Of a DNA stretch of 57,631 nt, positions 42,701-52,858 are shown in pieces. Position 1 is the stretch's first letter. Each line of letters starts with the position of its first letter. The position numbers were made by a program, and so were the translations under genes. Where the stretch lies: contig LVLI01000211.1 in the NCBI GenBank assembly GCA_001687465.1, positions 1 through 57,631 of the forward strand, written 5' to 3'. This DNA comes from Halocafeteria seosinensis (lineage: Eukaryota; Sar; Bigyra; Bicosoecida). The notes beneath the pieces were generated by a model. The model saw only the letters and a list, made by a program, of their open reading frames with translations, did no database searches and was not told where the DNA came from.

Positions 42701-45700
42701 CTGAAGCAATTGCGAGAGCGTGGATTTAACCAATTAGTTCTGTGGGCATGTCCTCCAAAAGAAGGCGATGACTACATCATCTACTGCCACCCATTAGAAC
42801 ATAGGACCCCCAAAGATGTTTTGCTGCAAAACTGGTATCTCGCGATGCTAGAAAAAGCGCAGTCTCAAGGTATTGTCGAAAGATTGACCTGGTTACCCGA
42901 CGATTATTGGCCATCGTGCTATGGAACTGAGGGTGGATACGACCGAGATATTACTCAAGTACCCTACTTTGAAGGCGACTATTGGCCTCGGATTGTGGAA
43001 GACGAATGTAAGGAATATACGAACAAGGCACAACCTGGTCCGGGACCTGACCTCCAAATGAACACCAGGAGCCCTAAGGGTGGGAATGCTGGTTCCGTCC
43101 CCAATCAAAGTGGAGAATTGGTTTCATCGACTGTATCTCAACCTCCTTTACAAACTCAAAATTCAGATGGTGACCATACGGATAATGGGAAAGAGTGTGA
43201 GTCTTACAATCATACGAATGGTGTTAATCCAACGGGCAGCGATAGTGACTCAGATTTAGATTTCCTAGAGGAAGATGATGCCGATCCGCACCCGACTCAG
43301 CCTGAGGGGCAGCAGCAGAATGGGGAGACTTCTGATTCCGGTGGTCAAGTTGGCGGCAAGCCTCCCCCTCCACCACCGCCTCCACCCACTGAGAATGCAG
43401 GGAAAACGCCCCCTCCCGGAGTTGAAAAACCCCACACCAAAGTTCCGAAAAAGTCTGGAGCAGGTAGTAACAGTACGTATAAAGGGAAAAACCGAAAACG
43501 CACCAAGGGTGAAGTCAAACCAGTGGGAGGTAATGGGGATATGCTACCGGAAGACCAAGTTCGCGACAAAGTGGTGCAGCAACTAACTCAGACGAGCGCA
43601 TATTTATCGCGAAGTTTCATCATCGTTAAGTTGCGTCCGTCTTGTCAGGTATTCAAGCACTACATTCCTGTTGACCAGGGGTACTATAAATATATTGGAG
43701 CTCCAACAAAAGCGGTTGGTGAGGCGGGACTAGCTGCCGGAAAACACCCTCTCTACGGCCCCGATGGATCGATTCGCGGAACGACTTCACCTCCCTTTAG
43801 TGACTCCCAAAGAAATGGTCCGAAGAACAGTAAAGGGAAGCATAAACGTCAGAATCGCAAGGAAGAATTTCTGAAATCCTTAGCGTCTCGTCAACAACAT
43901 ATTTGCTGCCTGTCTAAAGAAGCGTGGAACCTCAGTGATGAACAATTGATCGCAGCACTCGGAAAGCACCCCGTCGCACAAGAATTTCAAAGGTCCCACT
44001 TTGTGTACGTCCCCTATAGCACGAACCCCCATGATGAACGAATTCTAGGTGAAGCAAGGAAGAAGTCTGACCAGGTCAAGAAAGAAGGTGATGATAGTTC
44101 GGTACAGGTAGCTGCTGGAGCGTCCAACGATCAGGAACACAGCGAAGCAAACCCAGTGCATTTGAAGCAGCACTCCATTATCCTGGATGCTGACAAGGCT
44201 GTCAATAATGATATTTTTGCAACGAGACAGTTATTTCTGGATTTGTGTCGAAATAATAATTTTCAGTTTGATCAATTACGGCGCGCAAAGTATAGCTCTA
44301 TGATGATCCTGCATCATTTGCACAACCCGGATGCTCCAGCTTTCGTGCACCTTTGCAATCTGTGTCAAGGTCTTATTCATACCGGGAGCAGATTTACCTG
44401 CAATATCTGTGAGGATGTTGACTATTGTAACGTTTGCAAGGATAAAGCGCAGCATCCTCATAGACTGCAGGAATACAACGTTAATGGAAGCCTAAGCCAT
44501 TTGAACTATGGTCGAGACACGTTGCTAGTGGTTTCGCCCCATGATAAGCGGCGGAGCTTGTCGTCTTTGCGATCAGACGTAGCTGAGCGACGAAGAGACG
44601 CATTTATGGAAGAGCTAGAGAAGGCTGCTGAAGGCATTGCTGATTCCCAGACTGATGGTTCCCAACTTTTGGCACATGTCAAGTATTATCGCTCAAATGA
44701 GGACCATGTAGCAAAGTGTGTAGACTGCTCTCGGTACAGACAGGCTGTGCGTATACATGCGCGAAGGCGTGCCCACAGGACAGCTTCCTGCAGTCTCCCC
44801 TTTTGTGACGAAGAGCGAAGGCACATCACACAAGAGCGAGATGATAGGAACCGTCGGGCTGTTACCACCCTCGCTGTTCCTCGCATTGATCGTCGCTTTT
44901 CTCGCTTGCCACACGAAGGAGATGAAGAGGATGATGAAGATGATGATGCCGAGGATGAGAATGCTAGTCAGCAAGACGAGATGGTGTCCAGCCAGGATCA
45001 ACCACCGGCGGTACAGCCCGACAGAGCCGGAAAGGCTGGTGTACCCAGTTCATCAGGTGGAAAAGGCAAAGGTTTAACACCAGGTGTACAGCCTCAGAAC
45101 GGCCCTCAGCCTCATCCGTTGACGCGACGGAGCTCCAAAGTCGCTTCTCCGCGGGACATTAGGAAGGCTGAAGAAGTACGGCGTTACATAAAAAAGCTTC
45201 CCGAACACGAAGCCAGGAAACAAGAAGAAAGGTTAAAGCATCTACGCAGTCAACTCGCTGGGCAAGGATATACGAATGAAAAAGAACTTAAGTTGAAAGC
45301 GTATGTGTACTTACATGAGTTCATTCGAAAGGAGGTACACAGGAAACGAGCTGCTGCTGCCAACGGCACTGTAACCCATGGAGGCCAAAGTGGCACTCGC
45401 GTATCATCACAGATTGTCACACCAGACCCTAGCCGTGCAGGGGTTACGACCAACGCCAACGCTGTTAATGCCGTAGGTGGCCCCGCGATACCCGTTCGCA
45501 CTGGAAACACTACAGCGGCATTCACCAACGTTACTAGACCAGTCCCGCTAAAGCTGAATGACGCTCCGGTGTCACCTCTAGACATTAACTCCCCCTACGA
45601 AGGAATACAGAGTTCGTTCGGTTGGAAGACGTCGCCTCCTTCATTTTCGCAGGTAAATGAACCTATTCACGTAGGCTCGTCTGCCGCAATGAGTGGGGCG

Positions 45701-45985
45701 CAGTCCTTTGCGCCTTCGTTCAGTGGAGCTCCTGTCGCAAGCACTGGCATCGTCGGTCTTGGCACTCAAGGCCGTCAGTCCTTCGGAACTGCGGCGACCG
45801 TAGCAACCATGCCTCAACCTAGCTTGAGTATTCCACTGAAGAGCTCCAGCACAAAGCGTTCACGAGAAAATGATTTTAGTGGTGAAAATGGTGCCCACAA
45901 CGAGAGGAGTGGGGATCTTCATTATCCTTCCCAAAACAACAGCCATCACTTCGATTCAGGACCGTCCAAAATGCCGAAGCACTGA
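39720..45985 (+). CDS. p300/CBP-type histone acetyltransferase
   Basis: Two exons, 39720-40094 and 40139-45985 (44-nt intron, GTAAGT...TACAG), about 2073 aa. A bromodomain lies near residues 575-690 (PDYYEKIPHPIDLGTIKKR, WDNAMTYNGEGHPVY). A Cys-rich RING-like finger leads to a PHD finger near 772-812 (CDVCERWQHMCCALF). The KAT11 domain starts near 872 (YLSYLDSVKYFQPPEVRT, QLVLWACPPKEGDDYI, PYFEGDYWP). It is interrupted by about 190 residues of acidic, proline-stretch and basic sequence, then resumes (FDQLRRAKYSSMMILHHLHN). A ZZ finger (about 1527-1570: CNLCQGLIHTGSRFTCNIC) and a TAZ-like region (about 1640-1690) follow. Such enzymes acetylate histones and other nuclear proteins as coactivators. 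The bromodomain gives it the animal/protist layout rather than the plant HAC one. The TAZ finger lacks several expected Cys. Confidence 0.93.
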
Positions 45986-46279
45986 AGAGTAGTGGTTGTA
46001 CTGTAGTATAACTCGTCTCATTGGCTTAAAGGAAGAGGATCTCGTTCTGTGATTCCACTGTTAATAAGTAATACACGAATTGGGTCGCTTTTGTTCCAAT
46101 TGAACTTCCAATGGTACCATCAATTCTATCAACGTGCCCCCACGGTTGAACCGAGACAACGCTGGTAGACTGCAAGGTGTCTGTAGTCCCTAGCTTCTGC
46201 GTTGCATTGTTTGCACACGCAACTCTGGTCCTCATTGCCCACCCTGTGTGTATCACTCACACAATCCCCAAAACAAAAA

Positions 46280-47867
46280 ATGACGTGGATCACCCTGCTT
46301 TGTCTGTGCATAGGGGCTCTGGCAGGAAGCTGCGCTGCCTCTATCGCTGTCGATTACCCCCTGTACAAACAATGTGATTCCCAATGGGGATCCCAGTTGA
46401 TGGGGATTCCTAATGGTCAGGGCCATCGAGCTACAATTTGTCAAGAAGGATGCGCAATGAGTTCGCTCTCAATGGCTCTGTATGGCCTCGGAGTCGAGAT
46501 GGGCGGCGGCGCCGCTTCCACCCCGGGGACGTTGAACCAATGGCTCATTGACAATGACGGCTACAGGTGCTTAGCGGGAGATTGCGACAATCTCGTACTG
46601 AATGCCGTCGAACGATTGACGTCCAAACTTACCTTGATTGGAGAAAACCCGAAACCGAGTTCTCCTGTATCGGTAGCGGAAGACTTGAAAAATCAAAAGA
46701 AAGTGTTTATTGGTACGTTTTAAGTTTTTCTGGACGGAAAGCTACTGTTTCTACTCCTGTTTGGTTTGGGATGGATGCAGCGCATGTTCACCATAATGGA
46801 CACTTTGTATTGCTCACGGGATACGACAGCGCGAATGAAGCATTCTACGTCAATGATCCGTTTTACAACAGCACCGTAAGAAGTCTTCTCTCCTCGCTAG
46901 TTATTATTGGAAACACATGGAATGAAATCGTTTGGTGTATGTATTGATGACGCAGAAATACCCCTACGCCAACATTTCCGACATGATTGTCTACAAGATT
47001 AACACGAACTCGGAACCCATTCTGCAAGCGCAACCAGATGCTGTAGTACCATTCCAATACCCTTTATACAAGCAATGCGATAAGAGATGGGGACAAGATT
47101 TAATGGTACGTCGAATGTTTAGACTGAAGGTATTGGGCCTTGGAACTTGTTATCCCGAGTGTTTTGAGTCTCTCAGGTTACGGAGACCATCTGCCAGGTG
47201 GGGTGTTTGATGAGCAGCACCAGTATGGCCATTGGGGGGAAAGACTTACAGATCAATGGAGACGTCTCCAATCCAGGTACTTTGAACAAATGGCTCCGAA
47301 ATAACAACGGGTAAGACACAACTCTGGACTGCTTTTGTATTGTCGGAACAAGTAATTCATGTGAAACGTGCAGATATACCCAAGGGAACGACCTTATCGA
47401 GAGCAGAGTCTCTGGTATTAATCCTAAACACATTTCTTGGCCATCCGATGCCATGCACCCGCACAATGATATTCCATTGGAGAAGATACAGGAAATGCTT
47501 AAGAATGGTACGAGAGAATCAACGGTGCGCCGTTTCTGGACTTATCTTATTACTCTCTCGCTCGCTCTCCTGTTGCTCTTATGGCAGGGCGGCCTGTAAT
47601 CGCCAATGTAATGAAAGGTGCGCACTTTGTACTCGTTATCGGCTACAATGCCAGCAATACCGACGCACTTTTGGTCAATGATCCCGGCTTTGATCGCCAA
47701 TCGTACAGCTACTCTAGCGATGTATGTCAGATCGTGTTCTTATGTGTTTTCGAAGAGTGTAAGCGACAGGCTGTTCTTTTTTTTTTTTCTGTTGGCAGGT
47801 GGTCGGATGGCGTCTCTACAACATGACCAAACCGACTAATTTCCTCCGTGGTACAGCAGCGATGTAG
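46280..47867 (+). CDS. Secreted protein with two tandem C39-like peptidase domains
   Basis: Seven exons: 46280-46712, 46781-46875, 46956-47105, 47177-47310, 47374-47507, 47588-47721 and 47799-47867 (about 382 aa). The start MTWITLLCLCIGALAGSCAA is a signal peptide. Domain 1 has YPLYKQCDSQWGS, TICQEGCAMSSLSMALYG, PGTLNQWLIDNDGY and, across an intron, KKVFIAHVHHNGHFVLLTGY. Domain 2 repeats this: YPLYKQCDKRWGQDLM, ETICQVGCLMSSTSMA, PGTLNKWLRNNNGY, GRPVIANVMKGAHFVLVIGY. This is the Peptidase_C39_2-like papain fold, with the Cys of the QxGC motif and the His of GHFVL/AHFVL as presumed catalytic pair. A protease, peptidase or transglutaminase-like secreted activity is inference. Both domains keep Cys and His. 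The last intron contains a long T tract. Confidence 0.82.
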
Positions 47868-47995
47868 AACATTCCTTTGAATATCCATTGATATTAAACC
47901 TAAACAAGAAATAACTTATCGTAAACGCTTGTACATTGTAACCGTTGCATTCTTTGCAATAAATACGACCAAGCAGACATTAGTTATAAATAAAC

Positions 47996-49899
47996 CTACT
48001 GCCCAAGTGAAATTGCAGCACTCATACCAGAACAACCCTCCACATTGAGTATTTTCAGAGCCGACATACCACGCAAGTGCGCTCCCCCCTGATCTGTTAT
48101 AGTCTTTATATTGCATAGATTTAGGTTTTCCAACCGAGGGCAAGAGTCGGCTATCGTCCGTATGACCGTGTCGTCAACTGTTCTACAGTATCCAAGATCC
48201 AAAACCCTCAACTGAGGACCCACAACCCGCACGAAGTCGCAGAAACCTGGAGCAGATATTCCCCGTAAGCCCCGCGTGCGCAACACTTGTAAGTTGGACA
48301 AAGATCCATTCGTCATCCATCCCAAATGTGTATCACTAACAAGCCGATTCCCCAACATTGTATCCCTAGAAGAAATATCCAGCTCATGTAAGTGTGGGCA
48401 ATGGAAGGCGATCGAGCGCATGAGCCGATCCACTGAGTGTTGATCCTGAAGCCATTTGATTCCAGCAATTCTTAAACTAACAAGCGAGTGCTTTGATTTC
48501 TCCAAATATTCGGCAACAGACGCAATGGAAACTCCAGTGCAACTCGTCACATTGAGGTGGTTTAGCTTAACGTCTTCCTCCGCACAAAAGCGAAGAGTGT
48601 CATCCGAAATAAGCCGACACCGCGCAATATTCAAATCTCGGAGCTGTGTGTTGTGTCTTATAAGGTTTTGCAGACTGGTATCATCCATCTTAGCGACTCC
48701 ATCCAAGCATAGAACCTCTAGCTTCCTCGTGTATCTAAGCAAGCTGTACACCAGGTCTCCCGAGATCCTCTTCATTCCACTTAGATCAACTTTTACTAAA
48801 TTTGTGAGGTAAAGGGAGCCCAGATCCACTGCAACAGAAGCATGGTTAAATAATAACCAAGGGTTCCCAACGACGTGTTCACACTACATTGCCAAATCAA
48901 AACGTACAATCACGAGTCGTTGGCTCAAATTTCGGAGCCCTCAGCGACAGAGAATTAATCGAAGGAGAACGCTTCGCCAACAAATTGATCATGGAGTTAC
49001 TTTTCTTTCCCGTGTCCGAAGTATCAGAAATAACTATCTGTATCTACCAGACGACTTAAACGTGTAATAGCGTTTGGAATAGCACTATATACGTCTTGAC
49101 ATACCTGTCTCCATAACTTGGGAGAGTTGGCTAGAAAATTCCATCGTCGGCATACCTGAGCAGCAGCAAGCAGGGATCCCTTGTCCAGGAAAGAGAATAT
49201 CTCCTGGATAATCATTATGTCTGGAAACGCGCTGAACAAACAGTTGCAGCAAGGGTTCCAAATCCCGCAGCGGCTATGAAGGTCCGCACAGCAGCTATAC
49301 TGTCCGCGATCAGCACATCTGAACGAATGGCTACGCGCTCTTCCTCTCTTCATCGCCTCCCTACTTTCTTCATTTGCTTTCTTCTGTGGTTTTTCAAGTT
49401 CATGGTGTTGTGCCAGCAGTGATAGAGTAGAAAAAGACGGCACAGAATTCCCACTCTTGGATCGGAAGGATAAATCAGATTCTGGACCCTTGGCCCGTTT
49501 CTGTTGGCTGAGTGCATTTTGCTGCCCCATAAAGACTTGATATTGACTGTGGGAGCAGCATCCTGTGCAGTCATCGAGATGGCGATGGGAATGCGGTCCA
49601 CTGACGTCAGCGCCTTCCAATGTTGTCGGTTCTACACCAGTCTTTTTTCCATGTTGTTTCTGCCGACAAGAAGGACACTCTTGCGTCGAGTCAATGGGAT
49701 CGAAATAGTGGTAGAAAGAAGGTGAAAACCCCATAGTTTCATCGTGTACAGCCTCTTGAGAGGCTTCCCCAAGAGGAGACGAAGGCGCTGGAAGCCTCGT
49801 ATACAGCTGTGGCCACAATTCAGGCTCTTCCTGTGGAGGGCAAGCACTTGAACCTAGCGACATGCCTTCCTCCCTGTGGTCCTGGGGCAGTATTTCCAT
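47996..49899 (-). CDS. F-box / leucine-rich-repeat protein (FBXL type)
   Basis: Three exons: 49899-49105, 49037-48908 and 48828-47996, introns 67 and 79 nt, about 585 aa. ATG at 49899 is the first ATG of the frame. The N-terminal ~215 residues are low complexity with CPSCRQKQH and HSHRHLDDCTGCC, then a Cys-dense run (CADRGQYSCCADLHSRCG, NPCCNC) directly before the F-box (FPDIMIIQEIFSFLDKGSLL, AAAQVCRRWNFLANSPKLWR). The short middle exon supplies the first repeat (SINSLSLRAP, LDLGSLYLTNLVKVDLSGM). Seven or more cysteine-type LRRs follow (LRDLNIARC, LNHLNVTSC, LRVLDLGYC, LENLNLCNI, LKILNVEGC). FBXL proteins select substrates for SCF ubiquitin ligases. The Cys/His-rich N terminus may bind metal (inference). 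Convergent with the C39-like gene, 128 bp apart. Confidence 0.85.
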
Positions 49900-50336
49900 G
49901 GTTATAGCGTGTAAAAGAGCCCACAAAGTGGATCTCAGGATCCAGCGGAAACTCTAGTTTTTCGTTCCCTTCTATCCAACCACTGGTCGACTAATTCTGC
50001 ATTTACTACGTAACACTGATGACCACTATAACGTCACTAATTCTACTGATCAATTCAGTTACGAATACCACTTATATAAGCCAATAAAGAGTTTCCCTAA
50101 AATTCCCGACTCTTCCCCTCCAGCAGTCCCTTCAATTTTCTTTTTGTTATTTCTTTATGAGATTCCGCGCACTCCGACTCTAACTTCAACTTGCCGCATA
50201 CAATGAACTTCACAACTCCTCTATCATGCTTTATAGCCTCGTATAGGAGGTTGCACACGGAAGAAGTATAGTTAAACTATGGGCCTGAAGCAGTTCCAGT
50301 GAGTAATCACCAGTTTGTGCCGCTTCGTAGTGAGCG
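49900..50336. promoter_or_regulatory. Divergent spacer, FBXL-like and HtrA-like genes
   Basis: About 437 bp between two divergent starts, so it should hold both promoters. It is AT-rich around 50000-50160. I recognise no specific element and no gene. Confidence 0.35.
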
Positions 50337-51841
50337 ATGCAACGTGTGATGCTGAAGACCGTCCGGAGAAGCTCGAGCGCCATCACAAGACGGCTATTAT
50401 CGACGCAAACTGCGTATTATGGCCACCGCAGAAGCGATCACTCCTCATCACGGAGTTGGACCGCCAGACGAATAGCATATGGGGCTCTAGCATTTGCTGC
50501 TGGCAGTTCATTCGTCAACACAGAGCAGCAGGAAGACAGAAAAAGTCAGCTGGTGCATCCAAAGTCTGCTAGTGGAATCTATCAAAGACTTTTACCCTGT
50601 GTTTGCAAGGTTGTCGGATTCCAGCACAGTATGCAAGGTAAGCAAAATGCTAATTTAATGCTGTATTCAATAAGAATGTCGGTTTTCATCGTCCAGATGG
50701 GTCGAGGAATGTTGCCTCTGGCAGCGGCTTCGTCATTTCTCAAGACGGACTTGTCGCCACAAACCACCACGTGTTGCACGGATTTGAGAGCCGCCCAGGG
50801 ACAAAGATCAAGCTCATGTTCGATGATGGAAGAGTATACTTTGGTCAAAGGGTTGCTAGTGACTCAAACAGTGACATTGGGCTAATCAAAATAGTGCCTC
50901 GGTTCGAAGGTGAAAAGTTTAGTACGGTGAGCATAGGTAAGTAAAACGTGTCATCTGTGCGATGACCCGCAAGGTGTCGTTTAGCTAGGTGATACATGGT
51001 TGGTCTGCTTATAACAGGAGACTCAACGAAGCTTACTCCCGGCGACTCTGTAACTGTGGTGGGCTGTCCTCTTGGGGGGCGTATCAGTTTCAGTTGCGGA
51101 GTACTGACTTCAAAATATTACGGAGCAGACGATCACGTGCTGAACTCAGTACGTCCTTTGAGTGGGGCTTATTCGTTTCTCCAGTTCGATGCGGACATCA
51201 TCACCGGCAATAGTGGAGGGCCCGTTGTCGATAGAGAAGGGAACGTAGTTGGTGTTGCTTGTAAGTGCATAGATGTTTGGGCCCAAGTACGTCGCGAATC
51301 TTCAACTTCTTTCTGCACAGGTGCCTCGAAAGGAGTACAAGGGGTCGGTAACGTTTACCTTGGAATATCCATGGAAGATGCATGGCCTATAATTCAACAG
51401 CTGAGAAAAGAGGGTCAGCTAACTCGATCATGGGTTGGCCTGCGAGTGATTCGTAAGTGGTGCTAGTTGCGCTCTAAGTATCGAATGCATAACTATGCAC
51501 ATAACTGCTGTACAGCATGTGATCGTCTGGACTGGGAATTAATGAGAGAGCGGAGCAAGAAGAATGTTGCGCCGTTCCCAAAAGAAAGACACTCAGGCCT
51601 AATGGTGGAAGATGTAGTGCGTGATAGCGCAGCCGAAGAGGCAGGCATCCAACCTGGTGATATAATATTTTCGGTCAATGGTAATCCGACAATTTTCAAA
51701 GGCGATTTGTTTGCCGCAATAGGGCCTGTGCATGAGGAAAACAATACTTTGAGACTCAAAGTGTTTCGACCACTTACCAAAGACGGAAAGGGTCAAACAC
51801 TCGAGGTGTCTCTGCAGCCGCGCAAATTATCTCCCAAGTGA
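50337..51841 (+). CDS. HtrA2/Deg-type serine protease, probably mitochondrial
   Basis: Exons 50337-50637, 50697-50936, 51018-51260, 51321-51452 and 51516-51841 join to about 413 aa; all four introns are phase 1. The Arg/Ser-rich, acid-free start (MQRVMLKTVRRSSSAITRRL) and the later AYGALAFAAGSSF segment fit a mitochondrial presequence plus anchor, as in HtrA2. The protease core has ASGSGFVISQDGLVATNHHV (catalytic His), SDSNSDIGLIKI (Asp) and DIITGNSGGPVVD (Ser in GNSGG), so the triad is intact. One PDZ domain follows (GLMVEDVVRDSAAEEAGIQP, GDIIFSVNG). Family members are trimeric quality-control proteases of the intermembrane space. A plastid location is the alternative. Confidence 0.9.
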
Positions 51842-52858
51842 AACTACTTGCCCTTCTTCCAACGAGGTAGAGATGAACTCTGCACATGGACAAACGTTGT
51901 ACCGTCGACGGACCGGGCCCATCCATAGAAACCGGAATACAGTAGTTACATACAACACCGCGGAGGGGAGTCAGATTCTGTGAGCGTGTCCAGATAGTTA
52001 CTCAATCCTCATGACGCAATCTACGGTTTCAATCCACCAAATCAGTTGCGCAGTGCTCTCCATTTTGTGGAATTCTTGCAAAAGGCTCAAATTTCTCCAA
52101 ACGATTCCAAATCGGTTGAAGAGCACTTTCCGCACATACTTTACACATACTTTACAAAATGAACCAAGCTTGTTTTCCGCACTCCGTGCTTCAAACCTCT
52201 CTAGTACACACTGTTCCGTACTACTTGATAGCCAAGGTGCAGCCCTGTAGCTTCATACGCAGTAGCAGGAGGAACTGGCATAAGCGTACAGGGACCAGAG
52301 ACTCTCCATTGTCGTTAATACTGCGTACAAAGGAAAGTTTGTTCTATTGTATTATCCCGACTTGCCTCCTTCGTCCATCGCATAGAGGTGAGAGGCGATC
52401 CCAAGGGCTATCAAGGTAAGTAGCAACCTTCCCATCCTTTCAGCTTATAGAACCTGAGGCACTTTTCCACCACATGAGTCTAGGAATGCTGTCAGCGTTG
52501 TTCGGACGAATAGGGAAAACGAGGAAAGTACAAAAAGTATTTCTCAGGGACCGTCAAAGGGGGGTCTCAGAGCCATGTGCTTGCGCTGTTATTCGTCGTT
52601 AGGTCTAAAAACGGGGTATTTATCCATATCACAGTGATGTGGACTAGTGGTTGATGCTTGCCAATGCCCTGTTGGTCTTGTATTTAGTTTGTGGAGGGCG
52701 TGAGGAAGGGGTTTTGGTCACCTAACCGTCGGGTTTGCGAAAGAAAAAGACGCCTGGTCTAGTTCATGGATATTTTCCTTGCGTTGTGCAGAAAATTGAA
52801 CGTAGCATAAGTACCCGCTCTTTTGGTGTTGAACCAGTAGTGCGTTAGGCTCCTTAGG
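51842..52858. other. Intergenic stretch, no gene seen
   Basis: About 1 kb between two same-strand genes. Short frames (for example 52011-52250) show no family resemblance or consistent splice sites. It presumably holds the promoter and leader of the homeodomain gene. Confidence 0.5.

Noticed and set aside
49024-49104. Read-through of the F-box exon to a stop at 49024
   Set aside because: A 67-nt intron (49038-49104) and the short exon 49037-48908 join in frame to the LRR exon and supply LRR-like sequence, so the read-through is intron.
37392-50247. Shared 16-mer CTTTATAGCCTCGTAT in TMCO1 (about 37390) and near 50232
   Set aside because: A single 16-base match is expected by chance at about this frequency in a window of this size; the flanks do not match.
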